Below are positions 61,937 to 64,000 of a stretch of 64,000 bases of DNA, piece by piece (the stretch's first letter is position 1; each line of letters begins with the position of its first letter). Both the position numbers and the translations under genes were made by a program. The stretch comes from Cyanophora paradoxa (Eukaryota > Glaucocystophyceae > Cyanophorales > Cyanophoraceae): the NCBI GenBank assembly GCA_004431415.1, contig QPMI01000437.1, positions 1-64,000 on the forward strand, given 5' to 3'. Under the pieces are notes generated by a model. It was given only the letters and a program-made list of their open reading frames with translations, searched no databases and was not told the origin of the DNA.

Positions 61937-62714
61937 GACATTCCACCCCTCTTACTGACTTTCTCAAAAACAAAACTATCTCTTACTGAATATCATTTGA
62001 ATACTACCTGTCACACTTGATCTCAATTATTCTGTTTTATAGAACATATGCAATCTAATCGATTGTTCAATTGGAGACCATGCAACTCTGTGACAAGTTT
62101 TAGGTGCAAAAATGTAAATCCGCAATCCCATCGATTGTTTAATTGGACGTGATGCAGTTCCGATATATTCCAATAGAAAATCCCGCAATATAATCGATTG
62201 TTTAATTGGAGATAATGCAACTCTGTGACAGTTTTTGGGTGCAAAAATGCAAATCAGCAATCTCATCGATTGTTCAATTGGACACAATGCAACTCTGTGA
62301 CACTTTTTGCGTTTTTCGATACAGAATGGGCGGTGGTCTACTTCAATACAAGAGAGATATATCGAGTTTTTGCGAATTTATGCAATTTAATCGCGATTAT
62401 ATCGATCTTTAAGTAGTTTAATGCAAATTAATCGCAGATTTGTATGTAATCGACAAAGAACATAATCAATCGATATAAGATCAATTGATTCAATCGTAAA
62501 TATGCATAAAGTTAAACGCGTTTTTCATTTTTAATACAAAGTTTGCATTAATTTATACAAAGTTTGCATAAAAAGTTAAAGAATTTAATCGATAAATACG
62601 TATTTTAGTATTAATTTTGACACATATGTATAAACTTATTTAAATCCTGAGTGAATCGAGATCGCGAAGCGATCGAGATGAACGAGGGATTTAAATAAGT
62701 TTATACATATGTGT

Positions 62715-62720
62715 AACGAC
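62715..62720. other. Target-site duplication, right copy (AACGAC)
   Basis: Exact repeat of 34180-34185, directly after the last base of the right TIR. Confidence 0.93.
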
Positions 62721-62798
62721 CCCTTAAGCTTGAGCCCTACAAGAAACCGAAGGCATGCAAGTGCATGGTTCTGTAGGTGCTGAGGGCGTGGGGCGCAG

Positions 62799-63960
62799 GA
62801 CGGGAAGCGGATTGTGTCAAGGGACAAATGCTACAAATTTCTGGCGTGGGACACGGAGCTCGGGGTGGAGCCGCTGCAGCTGCAAGGCTTCCCGGACTTC
62901 GGCTTGGCAGTGGCGTTGTCAGCGGTGCGCGAGAGCAAATGGGGCTAGAGCAGCCAAGAAATCGAAGCTCCCCAAAAGCTGGGGGCACATGGGGACCCGA
63001 ACCACTGATTGGCGCTTGACCCATGGTGCGCAGGATGGAAAGCGGATTTCGATATGCCAGCGGATTTGGAATTCGCAAGATGAGAATGACAAGGATGAGG
63101 ATGAGAATGCCGAGGATGACGAGCCTGTGATGCAGGTGTGCACATGCATGTGGGACACGGACTCCGGGGCGGAGCCGGTACGGTTGCAAGGCCACTTCGA
63201 CCGGTACCAGGACTATAGGGTGCACATGTCGGCGGTGCGTGAGATCGAATGCACGAATGCAGCGAATGCACGGGGGTGCAAACCGCTGATTGGGGTGCGG
63301 GGGCGTTTTGTTCACGTGGTGCGCAGGATGGAAAGCGGGTTGTGTTAAATTGGTGCAATGAGAATAACGATGGCATGATGCAAGTGTGGGACCCGGAGTC
63401 CGGAGTGGAGCTACTGCGGCTGCAAGGCCACACAGACGGGATCACCTCGGTGGCTGTGTCAGCGGTGCGCGAGGGAGGGTGCATGGTTGATTATAAAGTG
63501 GTGCAGCGAGCATGCAGGGGGGCTTACAAATGAAAAAGGAGGCCGCGAAGACGTGATAAAAAAACTTTAAAAAGCAGAGAAAATCTGTCAGCCCTTGGAA
63601 AGTTTGCGATAAGATTCAGAGGCGAACCAGACACGATGATTATATAAGATGAGGCCAGAGCAGCCCAGTTCACGTGCTCAAGCATGCATGGGAGCTTGCG
63701 GATAATAAAGGCAAACACAAGGATGGGATGAAGAGTGGAGAGAATTTGGCAACCCTCGAAAGGGTCACAATGAGAGACGAGTGAGCAAGTACACATGGCA
63801 AAGAGTTCTGACTGGGCATGGCGCATGTGCACAGGACGGGAAGCAGATCGTGTCCGGGGGCTTAGACATGTCGGTGCGGGTGTGGGACGCGGAGTCTGGA
63901 GCCGAGCTGCAACGGATGCAGGGCCATACGGGCTGGGTCAACTCGGTGGCTGTGTCAGCG
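62799..63960 (+). CDS. NLR-like host gene, WD40 exons after the virus
   Basis: The WD40 array continues with exons at 62799-62924, 63034-63234, 63327-63464 and 63835-63960. Each begins GA[CT]GG[AG]AAG after a CAG or TAG-like acceptor and ends TC[AG]GCG before a GTGCG[CT] donor, in phase 0. The first and last are 126 bp (42 codons), like the exons at 33653 and 33981. The second has an acidic Asp/Glu insertion (67 codons), and the third has 46 codons. Typical WD40 ends are visible (VRVWDAESGAELQRMQGHTG), but the first two lack several consensus residues. The gene continues beyond the window. Confidence 0.7.
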
Positions 63961-64000
63961 GTGCGCAAGAAAAGGATTATGCATATGAATGGGGCGCCTC

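Larger units (their letters stand above)
34186..62714. mobile_element. Complete integrated Polinton-like virus, about 28.5 kb
   Basis: The element is bounded by inverted repeats of about 1.37 kb and a perfect 6-bp target duplication. It contains the double-jelly-roll virus module (major capsid protein, two penton-type minor capsid proteins, packaging ATPase), protein-primed PolB, retroviral-type integrase, primase-helicase and a large accessory set. Genes are intronless, tightly packed and AT-rich against a GC-rich host. The lineage label is uncertain: PolB plus integrase is the Polinton/Maverick/mavirus combination, while absence of an evident Ulp1-like protease and the fibre-rich accessory set resemble Polinton-like viruses of algae. 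It lies in an intron of the NLR-like host gene. Confidence 0.95.
61345..62714 (-). repeat. Right terminal inverted repeat
   Basis: Reverse complement of the left TIR. It contains an orphan 3' end of the SpeD-like gene (about 61346-61440, readable on the plus strand to its stop), two dyad modules, four CCAATTRAACAATCGAT repeats and the terminal palindrome. The inner boundary is sharp: upstream of 61345 the two sides share nothing. Confidence 0.95.

Noticed and set aside
1-64000. tRNA or rRNA genes
   Set aside because: I looked for cloverleaf-type A/B-box patterns and conserved rRNA segments by eye and saw none, but a tRNA search tool would be needed to exclude short genes.

Overview
The window joins two very different kinds of DNA. 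Positions 1-34185 and 62721-64000 are GC-rich nuclear DNA of a unicellular eukaryote: genes are cut into short exons by introns that usually begin GTGCGC/GTGAGT and end in CAG, with G/C-rich microsatellites between them. I cannot name the host; a GC-rich, intron-rich alga or heterotrophic protist (haptophyte- or stramenopile-like) fits. Positions 34186-62714 are clearly more AT-rich, intronless and densely coding. They form one complete integrated virus: about 28.5 kb, nearly identical inverted terminal repeats (TIRs) of about 1.37 kb, and a 6-bp target-site duplication (AACGAC) on both sides. It is a Polinton-like virus / Maverick-virophage-type element.

Left host arm: an unidentified multi-exon gene (1-1752); a small intronless island with a YqaJ-type nuclease and two paralogous unknown genes, its two outer genes ending in hairpins that overlap their stop codons (1892-4200); a gene-poor palindrome-rich stretch; a secreted or membrane-anchored glycoprotein candidate (5933-10959); a zinc-finger gene (minus, about 11.6-13.8 kb); poorly resolved minus-strand exons (14.5-20.2 kb); a CBM48 + SPRY protein (20617-23642); and a very large NLR-like gene starting at 25919 with an acylation-type N-terminus, TIR-like, SAM-like, NACHT and pentapeptide-repeat regions and WD40 repeats, each WD40 repeat on its own exon.

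The virus sits inside a phase-0 intron of that NLR-like gene: WD40 exons end at 34106 and resume at 62799 with the same phase. From left to right it carries a SpeD-like S-adenosylmethionine decarboxylase whose 3' end lies in the TIR, small zinc-motif proteins, four tandem paralogous fibre-like proteins with exchangeable C-terminal heads, two long fibre proteins with histidine-rich repeats, an HNH endonuclease, a patatin phospholipase fused to a discoidin domain, a retroviral-type integrase, a protein-primed DNA polymerase B split by a -1 frameshift at a canonical slippery heptamer, a primase-SF3 helicase, a packaging ATPase, the major capsid protein and two minor capsid (penton) paralogues divergently transcribed from a 28-bp intergenic region.

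Inferred division of labour: integrase and TIRs for insertion; PolB and primase-helicase for replication; MCP, two penton-type proteins and ATPase for particle building and packaging; the fibre cassette and lipase for attachment and membrane passage; SpeD for polyamines. I found no adenovirus-type maturation protease. Apart from the PolB frameshift every core gene is open, and the TIRs differ by only one base where I compared them, so the insertion looks recent and possibly still functional.
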